Shown piece after piece: positions 43,308-52,611 of a DNA stretch of 64,000 bases (within the stretch, counting starts at the first letter, position 1; every line of letters starts with the position of its first letter). The notes beneath the pieces were generated by a model. It was not told the origin of the DNA. It ran no database searches and saw nothing but the letters and a program-made list of their open reading frames with translations. A program made the translations under genes and the position numbers. Source of the stretch: JBDHTQ01 sp039808765 (GTDB lineage: Bacteria; Pseudomonadota; Alphaproteobacteria; UBA2400); the NCBI GenBank assembly GCA_039808765.1, contig JBDHTQ010000007.1, positions 1-64,000 on the forward strand. Reading direction: 5' to 3'.

Positions 43308-44399
43308 TTAAGCTTCAACAATATCAATTACATCGCCAACCGCTGTCAGACAAGCAGCTTGCAGTGCTCCACCAAAACCACATCCCCCATCAATTGTAAG
43401 GGTATGCATAGTCATCAGTGCGCCACCATGGGCAGGGTCATAGCCACGAATCATTTTTCTAAATGGTCCATAAGGTTTATGAATGCTGCCCCAATTAGCG
43501 CCGCCCCACCAGAAATTGTCACCCTGATTGACCAAAGGTTTTGATGTATCAATCCCTGCGTTAACAAAAAGCATTGCTGGCAGTCCCAGTTCCGCATTCA
43601 GCTTGGTATACGCAGCACGTTTTAGAGATGTGTAGAACGCTTCATGGCCCGGGCGTGCCTTGATATTTGCACGTAAAAGTGTTGTCCATCGTGTTAGAGC
43701 CATGACCCCGTCACGCGCAGCAGCTTCACCTTGTTCAGGCTTGACATGATAAGATTGAACGGTCTTAGCAGCGCCTGCTTTATACATCCAGTCAACAACA
43801 TGCCGCGGGTTGGGGGAAAATTGAATTTGCAGCAGTTTTGACCACATTTCTTCTTGCCCGCCACGAAGATAAACAATATCGTTGGGCATCATTGCAGGTT
43901 TTGCAAGTAGTGCGCGCCTAAAAGCGAGAAGTTCATCAATTGTTTCGCCCACATAATTACTCATTCCAATCATATTACCGAGGTAAATGAGTCGGTCACC
44001 TGGCTGAATGAGCTTGAAAAGCTCATCATGAATCGTTTGAATGCGCGATAAATCACCATGAATGGATCCCACCACCCATATTCTTTTTGCTGAGCCCAAA
44101 TCAGCGAATTTATTTGATTGCAAAAGGTGTGTTTGCACCGGGATCACACCATCATAGGCCATGCGCTCAGCCGAACGATCGCTCACTTGTGGGGATCTTC
44201 GTGGTGGTATGCGGGGTTGCGTTGGCCGGTTTCTAAGCTGTGTCTCATATCCACTGGGCGATGATGGCTCAGCCACATGGGACTTTCCATGTTCAGCATA
44301 AGCCATCATCCTCTGATACGACGACGAAGGCGCATCCACGCCATAGTCACGGGCAGCAAGTTTATCAGGATTTAAGTGCGTAACAGCTGTAGAGGGCAC
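43308..44399 (-). CDS. PPP-family metallophosphoesterase with lost metal ligands
   Basis: The 363-residue protein has a disordered, basic Pro-rich N-terminus (to about residue 85), then a calcineurin-like fold. The three metal motifs are recognisable but altered: GDIHG is GSIHG (residues 111-115), GDYVDRG is GNMIG (141-145) and GNHE is GGQE (180-183). The C-terminal TIDGGCGFGGALQ strand is kept. Loss of two Asp, the Asn and a His should remove two-metal catalysis. It is downstream of carD on the same strand. Confidence 0.75.
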   Translation of the reverse strand: MPSTAVTHLNPDKLAARDYGVDAPSSSYQRMMAYAEHGKSHVAEPSSPSGYETQLRNRPTQPRIPPRRSPQVSDRSAERMAYDGVIPVQTHLLQSNKFADLGSAKRIWVVGSIHGDLSRIQTIHDELFKLIQPGDRLIYLGNMIGMSNYVGETIDELLAFRRALLAKPAMMPNDIVYLRGGQEEMWSKLLQIQFSPNPRHVVDWMYKAGAAKTVQSYHVKPEQGEAAARDGVMALTRWTTLLRANIKARPGHEAFYTSLKRAAYTKLNAELGLPAMLFVNAGIDTSKPLVNQGDNFWWGGANWGSIHKPYGPFRKMIRGYDPAHGGALMTMHTLTIDGGCGFGGALQAACLTAVGDVIDIVEA

Positions 44400-44419
44400 A
44401 GATAAAAACCCACAATGGT

Positions 44420-44452
44420 AAAGAAGCGGAAGGCTGCCTATAGGGCAGCCTT
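44420..44452 (-). terminator. Terminator after carD
   Basis: AAGGCTGCC (44452-44444 on the minus strand) pairs with GGCAGCCTT (44438-44430) around a CTATA loop. The following CCGCTTCTTT is only partly T-rich. It lies between the carD stop and the start of the phosphatase-like gene. Confidence 0.6.
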
Positions 44453-44462
44453 TACCAATTTA

Positions 44463-45155
44463 TTAAGCAGCCTTTGCCAATACGCTCTCAAGCTTGGCAG
44501 CGGCCTTTACTTCATCAATCTTTTCGATTGCAGCAACTTCACGTGCCAATCTTTCGATTGCAGCCTGATAAATCTGGCGCTCACTATAGGACTGCTCCGG
44601 CTGATCTGATGCGCGATGAAGATCACGCACAACCTCGGCCAGCGAAACGGGGTCGCCAGAAAGAATCTTGGCTTCGTACTCCTGAGCACGACGTGACCAC
44701 ATCACACGACGAACTTGAGCTTTACCTGAAAGAGTTTCAAGCGCACTTTTGATGCGATCTGTGGAAGAAAGCTTGCGCAAGCCTGAGGCTTTAGCCTTGC
44801 TTACGGGCACCTTGAGAGTCATCCGTTCTTTTTCGAATGTGATAACGTAAGTCGTGACAGAGAAACCAGCAATAGCAACAGTCTCAACTCTTTCAACTTT
44901 TCCAACACCATGAACTGGGTAAACCACATAATCACCGGCTTCAAAATCAAGGGCAGCGGCAATGGCCTGAGCAGCGTTGGAGCGCGCCTGAGCGTGAGCA
45001 GCCATCCGCGAGGCTGATGAAGCAACAGGGATGGTTGAGGAACTGGAGGAAGACGCTTTCTTAGCTTCCGTCGACACGGTTTTAGTGGTGCTTGCAGACG
45101 GCTTTTTATCAGATGATGTTGTTTTTACAGTGCTTGTTTTACGTGTTGCAGCCAT
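44463..45155 (-). CDS. carD: CarD-family transcription regulator with Ser/Lys-rich extension
   Basis: CarD binds RNA polymerase beta and the -10 upstream fork to steady open complexes, often at rRNA promoters. The 230-residue protein has the RNA polymerase-interacting domain from about residue 70 (FEAGDYVVYPVHGVGKVERV) and the helical C-terminal domain (VMWSRRAQEYEAKILSGDPV...LAEVVRDLHR). Before it is a low-complexity extension of about 65 residues (Ser, Thr, Lys, Ala) not found in the core family. Confidence 0.93.
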   Translation of the reverse strand: MAATRKTSTVKTTSSDKKPSASTTKTVSTEAKKASSSSSSTIPVASSASRMAAHAQARSNAAQAIAAALDFEAGDYVVYPVHGVGKVERVETVAIAGFSVTTYVITFEKERMTLKVPVSKAKASGLRKLSSTDRIKSALETLSGKAQVRRVMWSRRAQEYEAKILSGDPVSLAEVVRDLHRASDQPEQSYSERQIYQAAIERLAREVAAIEKIDEVKAAAKLESVLAKAA

Positions 45156-45493
45156 GTTCTCTCTCCAGAAAAGTTGTCAAACGTAGAGCTTGGGGTTAGT
45201 AAACTTTTACCTAAAAGCTACTTTAACCTTTCCCAGTCCCCCAAGCGCGCCTTTAACGAGACACGTTGACTGAAAAAGCGTTAGTTTTCCAACAACGTCT
45301 TAAGTTATACACCAATTTTTAATCAATTTACAGCTTTTTAATCATCCCGCTGTGGTTAACTCTGTGCATAAAGCGGGGAAAAAAGGTCATTTTTGTCTGT
45401 ATCACCTTGATAAAACAAGAATAATAGTAAAATTTTAAATAAATAAAATTTCTTTAAATTGGGTTCTTCCGCAATAATTTTATTAACGATGGG
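45156..45493. other. 338-bp gap between carD and fdxA
   Basis: AT-rich, and likely to hold the carD promoter and the fdxA transcript end. CCCGCT and AGCGGG near 45346-45378 form a dyad with a long loop but no T run. No open frame of protein-like composition was found. Confidence 0.5.
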
Positions 45494-45841
45494 CTATTTT
45501 TTACCGTTACGTGCGGCGGGGTTGGGTGAAAAAGTAGTTTCGTACTTATTTTCAATAGATTGCCATTTCTCCGCATCCTCGGGAGCATCAACTTTACGGG
45601 TGATGTTTGGCCATTTAGCGGCATACGTTCTGTTTATTTCGAGCCATTTCTCTGCACCTTCCTTGGAATCCGGAATAATGGCTTCGGCGGGGCACTCCGG
45701 TTCACACACACCGCAATCAATACATTCGTCCGGATTAATGACGAGCATGTTCTCGCCTTCATAAAAGCAGTCCACCGGGCAAACCTCAACGCAGTCGGTG
45801 TATTTGCAGCGAATGCAGGTTTCTGTCACAACGAAAGGCAT
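45494..45841 (-). CDS. fdxA: 7Fe ferredoxin FdxA
   Basis: This 115-residue ferredoxin carries one 3Fe-4S and one 4Fe-4S cluster. Ligands match the Azotobacter FdI pattern: C9, C17 and C50 for the 3Fe cluster; C21, C40, C43 and C46 for the 4Fe cluster (TDCVEVCPVDCF; DECIDCGVCEPECP). The C-terminal part (WLEINRTYAAKWPNIT) is usual for the family. It moves electrons at low potential in the cytoplasm. Confidence 0.96.
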   Translation of the reverse strand: MPFVVTETCIRCKYTDCVEVCPVDCFYEGENMLVINPDECIDCGVCEPECPAEAIIPDSKEGAEKWLEINRTYAAKWPNITRKVDAPEDAEKWQSIENKYETTFSPNPAARNGKK

Positions 45842-45900
45842 TTTCTATCCATATATTCAAGGTGTGCAGATGCCGATTTAGCATTCTCGATTGGTGTTGT

Positions 45901-47382
45901 CTATACTTTGTCCAAATTTTTTGTGCGAAGCAAGGCCACAATTTTTGTGCGAACGCCCAATATATCCAGAACCAAAAGGGCAAGTGTGTAGATCGTCCCC
46001 GCACCAATAATTACGTATAAGAGGGGCAGGGGGGAAAGAGGTTGCTCAAAAAAACTCAGAAAAGCACCCATTAAGGAGGTTGCGAGCATAATCTTTTCCC
46101 AATCTTGTATGGGGAGGGGCAGAGAAAAAATTTTACGTCCAAAGGTGATACTTAAGCCGAGAAGCAGTAAAAAAACCAAAACGTTATTGAGAGCCGCTCC
46201 AATGACACCAAACCAAGGCACCATTATAAGGGCCAAAAGGCAGCTGCAGACAAAGCCGATTGTCATAAGTGTAAATTGTGGGCCGGTTTTTTTGCTCAGT
46301 TGAAAACTTTGATCAAAGTAGAAAGTTCGCCAACCATTAAAAAATGTCGATATAGCGATGATCGGCATTATCAAAACTGCAGTTTGGTAATATTGCGGAG
46401 CCAAGAGGAGTGCTGAAAAGCTTTTTGCTAAAAAAATCATTCCCACAACGATGGGAAAGCTGATTAAAGCAAGAATCGTTGCGTTATGTTTCAGTTGCTC
46501 ACGTGCGGCATCTTCTCCGTTTTTTTCAAGTGCCTTAATAGCCATGGGGAACGAAGCAAGGTTGATAGCCTGCATGATCGTAAAAAGTGTGTTTCGTGTT
46601 AGATCAAACGTCGCTGCGTAAATGCCTACAATCATAAGATCGGTCCAATAGCCCAGCACGAACCGGTCCATGCCTGCAATAACCCCACTTAAGGCGAACG
46701 TTGCTGAGAGTGGAACGCCGTAGCGCATCATGCGTAATAAAAGCGATTTATCAAATTTTCCGAGGCTTACACCCGCATAGCAGGTTTTTAAAAAGAGAAA
46801 TCCAGGCAGTACCGCACCAAGAATTGCCCCCGAGATCAGCCCCATTGCGCCCCATCCATTGATGAGAAAGGATAGTGTCGAAAGCAAGGTAATAATTGAG
46901 CGTGACATGTAAAGAAAGCTATAGGACCAAGGTGCAATTTTTGCACGTAACCAGTCAAGATTAAGGTCAGACCAAGCCATCGCCCACGTTAAAACGACTG
47001 TCAGGATAATGTTTGAATCTTGAAGCGCATGATTAGTGGCCCATCGCGACGTTATAAAATGCAGCACACCAACTGCAACAAAAGCGATAATAACACTGAG
47101 GCCCATGAGAAGGAAAAAACCGACCAGTGCAGTTGAGCGAAGTTGTGCGGGATCATCTTTCTCTGAAGGAGCAAGGCGTAAAACAGAGACTCTTAACCAT
47201 TGAAACAACGTAAGGTTAGCCACCGTTGCTGTCAAAAAAACCAGTGCATAACTTCCATATTGTTCTGGGGAAGTAAGGTGCGTGTACCACCGTATCCCTA
47301 AAAAAGTTAAGATCGCAGGTAAAATGCGCCCTACAATAAAAATCAAATGTGTCAAATGCTGTTTTTTGCTCATGACGAACAT
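45901..47382 (-). CDS. Polysaccharide/lipid-linked oligosaccharide flippase (MOP superfamily)
   Basis: The 493-residue inner-membrane protein has about 12-14 hydrophobic segments. It has the Wzx/PST pattern: an N-terminal VGRILPAILTFLGIRWYT, the mid-protein YGVPLSATFALSGVIAGMDR and YWTDLMIVGIYAATFDL, followed by many short loops. Such proteins flip lipid-linked sugars across the membrane. No glycosyltransferases are adjacent, so the pathway is unknown. A second ATG (MSKKQHL) nine bases downstream is an equal start candidate. Confidence 0.82.
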   Translation of the reverse strand: MFVMSKKQHLTHLIFIVGRILPAILTFLGIRWYTHLTSPEQYGSYALVFLTATVANLTLFQWLRVSVLRLAPSEKDDPAQLRSTALVGFFLLMGLSVIIAFVAVGVLHFITSRWATNHALQDSNIILTVVLTWAMAWSDLNLDWLRAKIAPWSYSFLYMSRSIITLLSTLSFLINGWGAMGLISGAILGAVLPGFLFLKTCYAGVSLGKFDKSLLLRMMRYGVPLSATFALSGVIAGMDRFVLGYWTDLMIVGIYAATFDLTRNTLFTIMQAINLASFPMAIKALEKNGEDAAREQLKHNATILALISFPIVVGMIFLAKSFSALLLAPQYYQTAVLIMPIIAISTFFNGWRTFYFDQSFQLSKKTGPQFTLMTIGFVCSCLLALIMVPWFGVIGAALNNVLVFLLLLGLSITFGRKIFSLPLPIQDWEKIMLATSLMGAFLSFFEQPLSPLPLLYVIIGAGTIYTLALLVLDILGVRTKIVALLRTKNLDKV

Positions 47383-47548
47383 TTAGATTAAAACATTGAT
47401 CTTCACAAACAAATTGTTGTTTTTTGCGACGAATTGCGGTGTTTGGCGAAAAAATATCTACACATGCTAACGTGTCGCAGGAGCAAAATGCTGTTTCCGA
47501 GTGTTCTAAGCATGACAACAGCTGTATGACTAAGTAAGTATCAGACCT

Positions 47549-47582
47549 TTATAGTCCTATATCACGTTATAGTCCCATATCA
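47549..47582 (+). promoter_or_regulatory. rpoH: Tandem 16-bp direct repeats upstream of rpoH
   Basis: TTATAGTCCTATATCA (47549-47564) is followed two bases later by TTATAGTCCCATATCA (47567-47582), 15 of 16 bases the same, with an 18-bp period. They end 27 bp before the rpoH ATG. They could be binding sites for a regulator, or part of the RNA leader. Confidence 0.5.
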
Positions 47583-47609
47583 TACCTGCTGATGAAGAAG
47601 GAGTACAAT

Positions 47610-48497
47610 ATGGATCACGTTATGGATATTGATACCCACAAATCTAATCAGGCATTCATTCTTACAAGCATGGACAAGCCGCTTCTTAGCCGGGAACACG
47701 AACAGTCCTTGGCGCGTGCGTGGCGCGATGAGCATGATGAGGCAGCAATGCATGAATTGGTCGAGGCTTATGGTCGAATGGTGATTTCGATGGCTTCACG
47801 CTTTCGCCATTATGGTTTGCCGCTGTCTGATCTTATTCAGGAAGGCAACGTTGGGTTGATGTTGGCAGCCCTTCGGTTTGATCCAAACCGTGATGTGCGT
47901 TTTTCCACGTATGCATGTTGGTGGGTGAGATCAATGTTGCAGGATTATGTTCTGAGAAATTGGTCAATTGTGCGCACAGGTGTTACTACCTCGCATAAAT
48001 CTCTGTTCTTTAACCTGCGTCGTCTTCGTGCACAGATTGCGAGCGTAACAGGCGACTCTGAACTGACAAATGAAGGCCGTTTGGAAATTGCGGGGACGCT
48101 TGGTGTGACTGTGAAAGAAGTTGAGATGATGGAGATGCGTTTGAGCGCCGGTGATCAATCGCTCAACCAGTCACTTGATGTTGAAAGCGGAGATGAACGG
48201 CAGGATTTTCTTGTTGATAATGCTCCATCACCCGAGCAAATTGCGCAAAAGGAAGTTGATCACAAGCGTCGTTCTGAATGGATTAACCAAGCTCTTGCAT
48301 CACTTAATCAGCGCGAGCAAATAATTATTCGCGAGCGTTGCCTTTGTGATGAAAGCGTAACGCTTGAGCAGATAGGTCGTGAGCTGGGGGTTTCTAAAGA
48401 GCGCGTGCGTCAGCTTGAAATTCGTGCATTGGCTAAGCTTAAATCTGCTCTCAATGAAATTGTTCGCGAGCCACAGGACCTTCTTGAAAGTGCGTAA
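47610..48497 (+). CDS. rpoH: RNA polymerase sigma factor RpoH (heat shock, sigma-32 type)
   Basis: The 295-residue sigma factor has region 2 (LIQEGNVGLMLAALRFDPNR, FSTYACWWVRSMLQDYVLRN) and the RpoH-box-like segment SLFFNLRRLRAQI. Region 4 has a helix-turn-helix (TLEQIGRELGVSKERVRQLE). It lacks region 1.1. RpoH directs heat-shock gene expression. I use the ATG at 47610 because AAGGAG lies six bases upstream; an earlier ATG at 47592 is less likely. Tandem repeats lie just upstream. Confidence 0.95.
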   Translation: MDHVMDIDTHKSNQAFILTSMDKPLLSREHEQSLARAWRDEHDEAAMHELVEAYGRMVISMASRFRHYGLPLSDLIQEGNVGLMLAALRFDPNRDVRFSTYACWWVRSMLQDYVLRNWSIVRTGVTTSHKSLFFNLRRLRAQIASVTGDSELTNEGRLEIAGTLGVTVKEVEMMEMRLSAGDQSLNQSLDVESGDERQDFLVDNAPSPEQIAQKEVDHKRRSEWINQALASLNQREQIIIRERCLCDESVTLEQIGRELGVSKERVRQLEIRALAKLKSALNEIVREPQDLLESA

Positions 48498-48500
48498 ATG

Positions 48501-49361
48501 TTATAAAAGATCGAAGTAAATCCGGTTGCGCAAGAAGCAAATGCTTTTGCCAAAGCCGCCTTTTTCATAAATCGGGAAAGTGTGCTTGACCATAAAGTCG
48601 CTAAGTGGTTGCTCTTGATTGAGCCAAACCACAGTAAAATGTGTGGTGCGACCGAACAAAGGCTTCAGCTTTGCCTCAAGCTTTTCAGGGAAGTTTTTGC
48701 TTAATCGAATCGCCTGATTTTTTGGCTTTTCAATTTCAATTGCAATAATCAGGCTAGGTTGCGCCTCAAAGCTAGAGGGTGTTTGTAATACTTGAAGAAT
48801 GAAAGCTGCGCGAATATCATCATGTGGTGTGAGTAGCCGTGTGATTTCATCAATTGCGGCAAGGGGAATTGCTTTTGGCAAAGCCGCTAAAATATGTAAA
48901 GGGATGGCACCACTTTGCATTTCTTTGGTGTTTGGCTGAATAACAACACTGGCGACACCTCTTAATTTAAGCATCGCAAGTTCATGGGCAGGAATAAGGC
49001 GTGCTGTTGTTTCCAGCGGATTTAAGATCGCGTCGAATTTACCGCAATGTCGCACAAACGCTTTGCCAGACATTTTAATATAGGATGTTGGTTCATGGAT
49101 GGAGCTTTGTAGAATGGTGAGGTTAGAAAAAAAGGGAATAATTTCCGCACCGTCTTCTTGCCTTTGCCAACGCTGAAAAAAGTACTCATTTCCCCTTTTT
49201 TCACCCAAAACATATACCGGACTTGTCAGTAATGTTTGGTAAAATTGAGTTTCTCTTTGGATTGAATCCAGTTCGCTTTGCATCACAGACAGTAATAAGT
49301 CTTGTTCATTGTGGATGTTTGTTCCGTCTGAGTAGGGGAGATGCGAAGCCTGGGACGTCAT
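48501..49361 (-). CDS. SseB-family protein
   Basis: The 286-residue cytoplasmic protein has a pattern like the SseB N-terminal domain (QFYQTLLTSPVYVLGE, IPFFSNLTILQ, SGKAFVRHC, ILNPLETTARLIPAHELAML). A C-terminal domain similar to SseB_C follows (SFEAQPSLIIAIEIEKPKNQ). SseB proteins are poorly understood; the name comes from enhanced serine sensitivity in E. coli. It converges with rpoH (3-bp gap). Confidence 0.65.
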   Translation of the reverse strand: MTSQASHLPYSDGTNIHNEQDLLLSVMQSELDSIQRETQFYQTLLTSPVYVLGEKRGNEYFFQRWQRQEDGAEIIPFFSNLTILQSSIHEPTSYIKMSGKAFVRHCGKFDAILNPLETTARLIPAHELAMLKLRGVASVVIQPNTKEMQSGAIPLHILAALPKAIPLAAIDEITRLLTPHDDIRAAFILQVLQTPSSFEAQPSLIIAIEIEKPKNQAIRLSKNFPEKLEAKLKPLFGRTTHFTVVWLNQEQPLSDFMVKHTFPIYEKGGFGKSICFLRNRIYFDLL

Positions 49362-49402
49362 GAGCGGTTATCTTTCATTGCGGGGCTTGTGCCAATATGG
49401 CA

Positions 49403-50443
49403 TCAGTTTGCATTTGATGCGTTTCTGGCATGAAGTTCAAGGCCTGTAATGTTTAAATTTTGGTCATAACTGATCGAAATGATCCAAAAAACACTAGCCT
49501 CACTATAGTTCGGGAGTGGCGAGGGGACAAGGGAAGAATACGTACACACCACACTTGATTCGCTAAATACCCGACCATACGGTATGTACAAGCAGCGCTC
49601 TTTTGCAATTTCCAGCGCCTCTTTCGACGATACCGTCGTTCCATTTGTGATGGCATGACCAAAAAAACGCATAAAATTTCTTGCAGAACTTCCTTTGGGA
49701 AACCATTGCCGCACAAGTGCAAGAGCTGTATTTTTCAAAATAAGTACACGGCCCTCCTTTGTATAATCGACAAAATTGTCAAAGCGAAAGCTCGATGCAT
49801 TGGTCTTGGTATAAGCTTCTTGCACTTGTGCGTCTGCTCTGTCCTCATCTGTATCATTACTATCTGCGCCGATAACCGTTGGTTCTTTGCCAGGAACAGC
49901 TTCAATCATTGCGTATGGAGGGGGCGCGACGCTTGGATCGACCATTTCTGCAAGCGTCAAAGATTGTGCGTCAATATCGGGCGATGCTTTTGGCAAAATC
50001 ATCACAACGAAAACGCTGATTAGAATCGTTGCGGTAAATCCACCCATTACCGCTACCGTCGCATGACGTGTGTGGGCATCTGTTCTTAGCTTCAGCATAT
50101 ACCACAAGAACCATCCATACATAAAAATAGATGATCTAATAATCTTATCTTTCAGGTTTAATATTAGAATTATCAGTCTTTTTTTTGCATCGCTGCTTTG
50201 CCATTGGGTGTATTTCGCTGCAATAATGCGGCGCAAATAAATGCTGATATTTTTAATAGAATGGAACGTCATGGGAATAAATTTTGAGCGAAACCAATTT
50301 TTGAAGCGCAAAAAAAACGGTTCTAGTTCTTCAGCTTTGTCTAACGGTAATGGTTTAAAAAGCGACTTATCGCCCCCAGACGGTGTGTCAGATGGGGGAG
50401 CAATTTTCGGGCCTTCTGCATTTGATTTCTGGTGTTCAGTCAT
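49403..50443 (-). CDS. Unknown single-span membrane protein
   Basis: I do not recognise this 346-residue protein. An N-terminal cytosolic part of about 120 residues (with hydrophobic SSIFMYGWFLWYMLKL near residues 95-110) is followed by a span (VAVMGGFTATILISVFVVMI). A polar exported domain of about 200 residues has three cysteines near the end (KERCLYIP, VVCTYSS). Bitopic topology is predicted. The upstream gap is AT-rich. Confidence 0.65.
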   Translation of the reverse strand: MTEHQKSNAEGPKIAPPSDTPSGGDKSLFKPLPLDKAEELEPFFLRFKNWFRSKFIPMTFHSIKNISIYLRRIIAAKYTQWQSSDAKKRLIILILNLKDKIIRSSIFMYGWFLWYMLKLRTDAHTRHATVAVMGGFTATILISVFVVMILPKASPDIDAQSLTLAEMVDPSVAPPPYAMIEAVPGKEPTVIGADSNDTDEDRADAQVQEAYTKTNASSFRFDNFVDYTKEGRVLILKNTALALVRQWFPKGSSARNFMRFFGHAITNGTTVSSKEALEIAKERCLYIPYGRVFSESSVVCTYSSLVPSPLPNYSEASVFWIISISYDQNLNITGLELHARNASNAN

Positions 50444-50682
50444 TTATGTTTGATGTGTAGTCAAAGTTTTAGGCTATTGATAGCCTTAAAAAAAATTAAA
50501 TGTTCGCACGAAATGATTAATGTGCTTTTTATAACAATCATTTCTTCTTCTATGAAAAAAAGGTATAAAAAAAATTAAATAAAATCAATATGCGAATCGA
50601 AATGCTGACCGTGAACAAAGTAAGAAAATCTTTTTCCTATGTTCAATTCATGTTCTCATTTACACGCTGATTAAATCTTAAT

Positions 50683-51219
50683 TTAAGGCATGCTTTTATC
50701 ACGTTGAGGAAAAACCATGAGGCGATTCACAACATATGAGAGCAGCGCTACAACCGGCAAAAGCAGGAACTGCGAAACCGCTTCGCTAAAAGGTGTGTGG
50801 TTGACCATGCCATTCAGCATACCGCGATTGGCGAAATAAAGAATGATATAGCCCAAAAAGAAACGTAGTAATGTGCTTTTTGAAAGAGCACTGTCCGTAA
50901 AAACAAGTTTGCTGAATGTAAAAAAACTAATCGCCATTCCGAGGCCATAGGCTGCGAGCAATGCCCATCCGCGTGCAACATCAAAACCCAGCAAGAATAT
51001 AAGAAAAATGACGTAGCTTAAAAGAGTGTTGACCGTACCGATAAAGATAAACCACAACGCATGCTCAATCACGTTGATCCAGCGTGCTGGCAGAAAAGCG
51101 CTGGCATAGTCCAGTGCCCGTTGTGTAATCGACACAAACCAAAGTGGGACTTTGGGAAGAGATTGGGGGGGATCTGATGAAAAGTTGGGGGTGACGGGAG
51201 GAAGCATTTTTTTGACCAT
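50683..51219 (-). CDS. GtrA-family membrane protein
   Basis: The 178-residue protein has four hydrophobic segments in GtrA arrangement (WFIFIGTVNTLLSYVIFLIF, LLAAYGLGMAISFFTFSKLV, LRFFLGYIILYFANRG, FLLLPVVALLSYVVNRLMVF). GtrA-like proteins are thought to flip polyprenyl-linked sugars. The basic C-terminal motif NRLMVF is typical. I use the second ATG (MVKKML). It precedes a divergent LpxH-like gene. Confidence 0.82.
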   Translation of the reverse strand: MVKKMLPPVTPNFSSDPPQSLPKVPLWFVSITQRALDYASAFLPARWINVIEHALWFIFIGTVNTLLSYVIFLIFLLGFDVARGWALLAAYGLGMAISFFTFSKLVFTDSALSKSTLLRFFLGYIILYFANRGMLNGMVNHTPFSEAVSQFLLLPVVALLSYVVNRLMVFPQRDKSMP

Positions 51220-51380
51220 GATCAAAATTGACCGATAATTTTTGAGAATAGCAAATTTTTTTATTTAGGTAAATATTTTTTGTTTGTGAGTATTTAAATA
51301 TATTTGAAGTAATTATCAATTTTTTACTTGATAAATGAAATAAAAAGCGGATTATATCCCAATTAAATGCAAGGATATAC

Positions 51381-52526
51381 ATGAGTAAGCCGGAATTTAA
51401 TGTACTCGCTCATCAACGGAATCAATATTGTTTTGAAGAAATATATATTTCAGATACCCATTTGGGAAGCCCTAACTGTGCATCACGTGTTTTGCTCGCT
51501 TTTTTAAATGCGATCACATCAAACCATTACTATCTTATTGGTGATATGATTGATGGGCAGCGGATGCGTGCTTTTAAGCCTTTTTGGCCCTCGACCCATG
51601 AAGCTATCCTCGCTCAATTTAATCTTCGTGCTGCCGACCCAAAAACGACCATTGATTATATTAGCGGAAATCACGATGGTGGATTAGCTGTTTGGATGGC
51701 TGCCCACGGCATTTCAACTGATGACAATCGTCAATGTTTGAAATATCGTGGTATTAATTTTCGCCAGCAAATGAAAGTTGATAATCCTTTACCTGATGAA
51801 GATGGTGTAAGACAACCCTTTATGGCCATACACGGTGATCGGTTTGATTCTACATTAAGTCATGGTCTCTTGCCGATGATTGGTGATGCGCTTTACGATG
51901 TTGTTTCGTGGCTCGATCGCGTTTTAAATCACTGGACAGATAAATTTAAACTTCCTCATATACCTTTTGCACGTACATTGAAACATGCTTTTAAAACGGT
52001 GGTTGGATTTCTCACAAAAACGGATAAGCGTCTTGCGGGCTATGTAGGCAATCATGGTCATAAGCGCGTTTTTAGCGGCCATACACACTACGCTGGTCGA
52101 AAAATGATTCATGATATTGAGTGTCTGAATACAGGCGACTGGGTGGCCAGCATGACAGCAATTGCACGTAACAAAAATGGTAAATTGGTGCAAATTGACT
52201 TTTTTCCCATTTATCAACAATACAGGCGTCTCCATAATATTGGTGATCCTGATCCTTCGCGCGCATTTGAAGCGTTGGCAGAAAAGTATGGCGCTCAAAA
52301 AGTAGAGGCGCGATCAGAATTAATTACGCCTGAACTTTTTAATTTATCAAAAGATGGATATTTCGGATTAAAGAGAGGAGGTAATCGCCAATTTAAAACA
52401 GCTTATCCTGATTTGCTCTCACTCGCGATGTACGGAAAAAACCCCAATGAACTTAATGCGGGTCAGCCTCACATGAAGAGCTTTGAGACATCTTTATCAG
52501 CTATAGAGAGACCAAAAGTGGCATAA
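51381..52526 (+). CDS. LpxH-like metallophosphoesterase
   Basis: All metal ligands are present: ISDTHLGS (D, H), LIGDMIDG (D), SGNHDGG (N, H), IHGDRFD (H) and FSGHTHYAG (H, H). LpxH removes UMP from UDP-2,3-diacylglucosamine, but this 381-residue protein is much longer than LpxH (about 240), and an LpxI gene lies at 62.4-63.2 kb. It may act on another pyrophosphate or membrane lipid. Promoter and leader lie in the 161-bp AT-rich gap shared with the GtrA gene. Confidence 0.82.
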   Translation: MSKPEFNVLAHQRNQYCFEEIYISDTHLGSPNCASRVLLAFLNAITSNHYYLIGDMIDGQRMRAFKPFWPSTHEAILAQFNLRAADPKTTIDYISGNHDGGLAVWMAAHGISTDDNRQCLKYRGINFRQQMKVDNPLPDEDGVRQPFMAIHGDRFDSTLSHGLLPMIGDALYDVVSWLDRVLNHWTDKFKLPHIPFARTLKHAFKTVVGFLTKTDKRLAGYVGNHGHKRVFSGHTHYAGRKMIHDIECLNTGDWVASMTAIARNKNGKLVQIDFFPIYQQYRRLHNIGDPDPSRAFEALAEKYGAQKVEARSELITPELFNLSKDGYFGLKRGGNRQFKTAYPDLLSLAMYGKNPNELNAGQPHMKSFETSLSAIERPKVA

Positions 52527-52611
52527 GAGCGCGCTTGCAGTAGGTAGTTTTCGTGATTTAAAAAGTCTGCTAAGCTTGCCGTATTGATAAAAAAAAGAGG
52601 AGGATGCTAAC

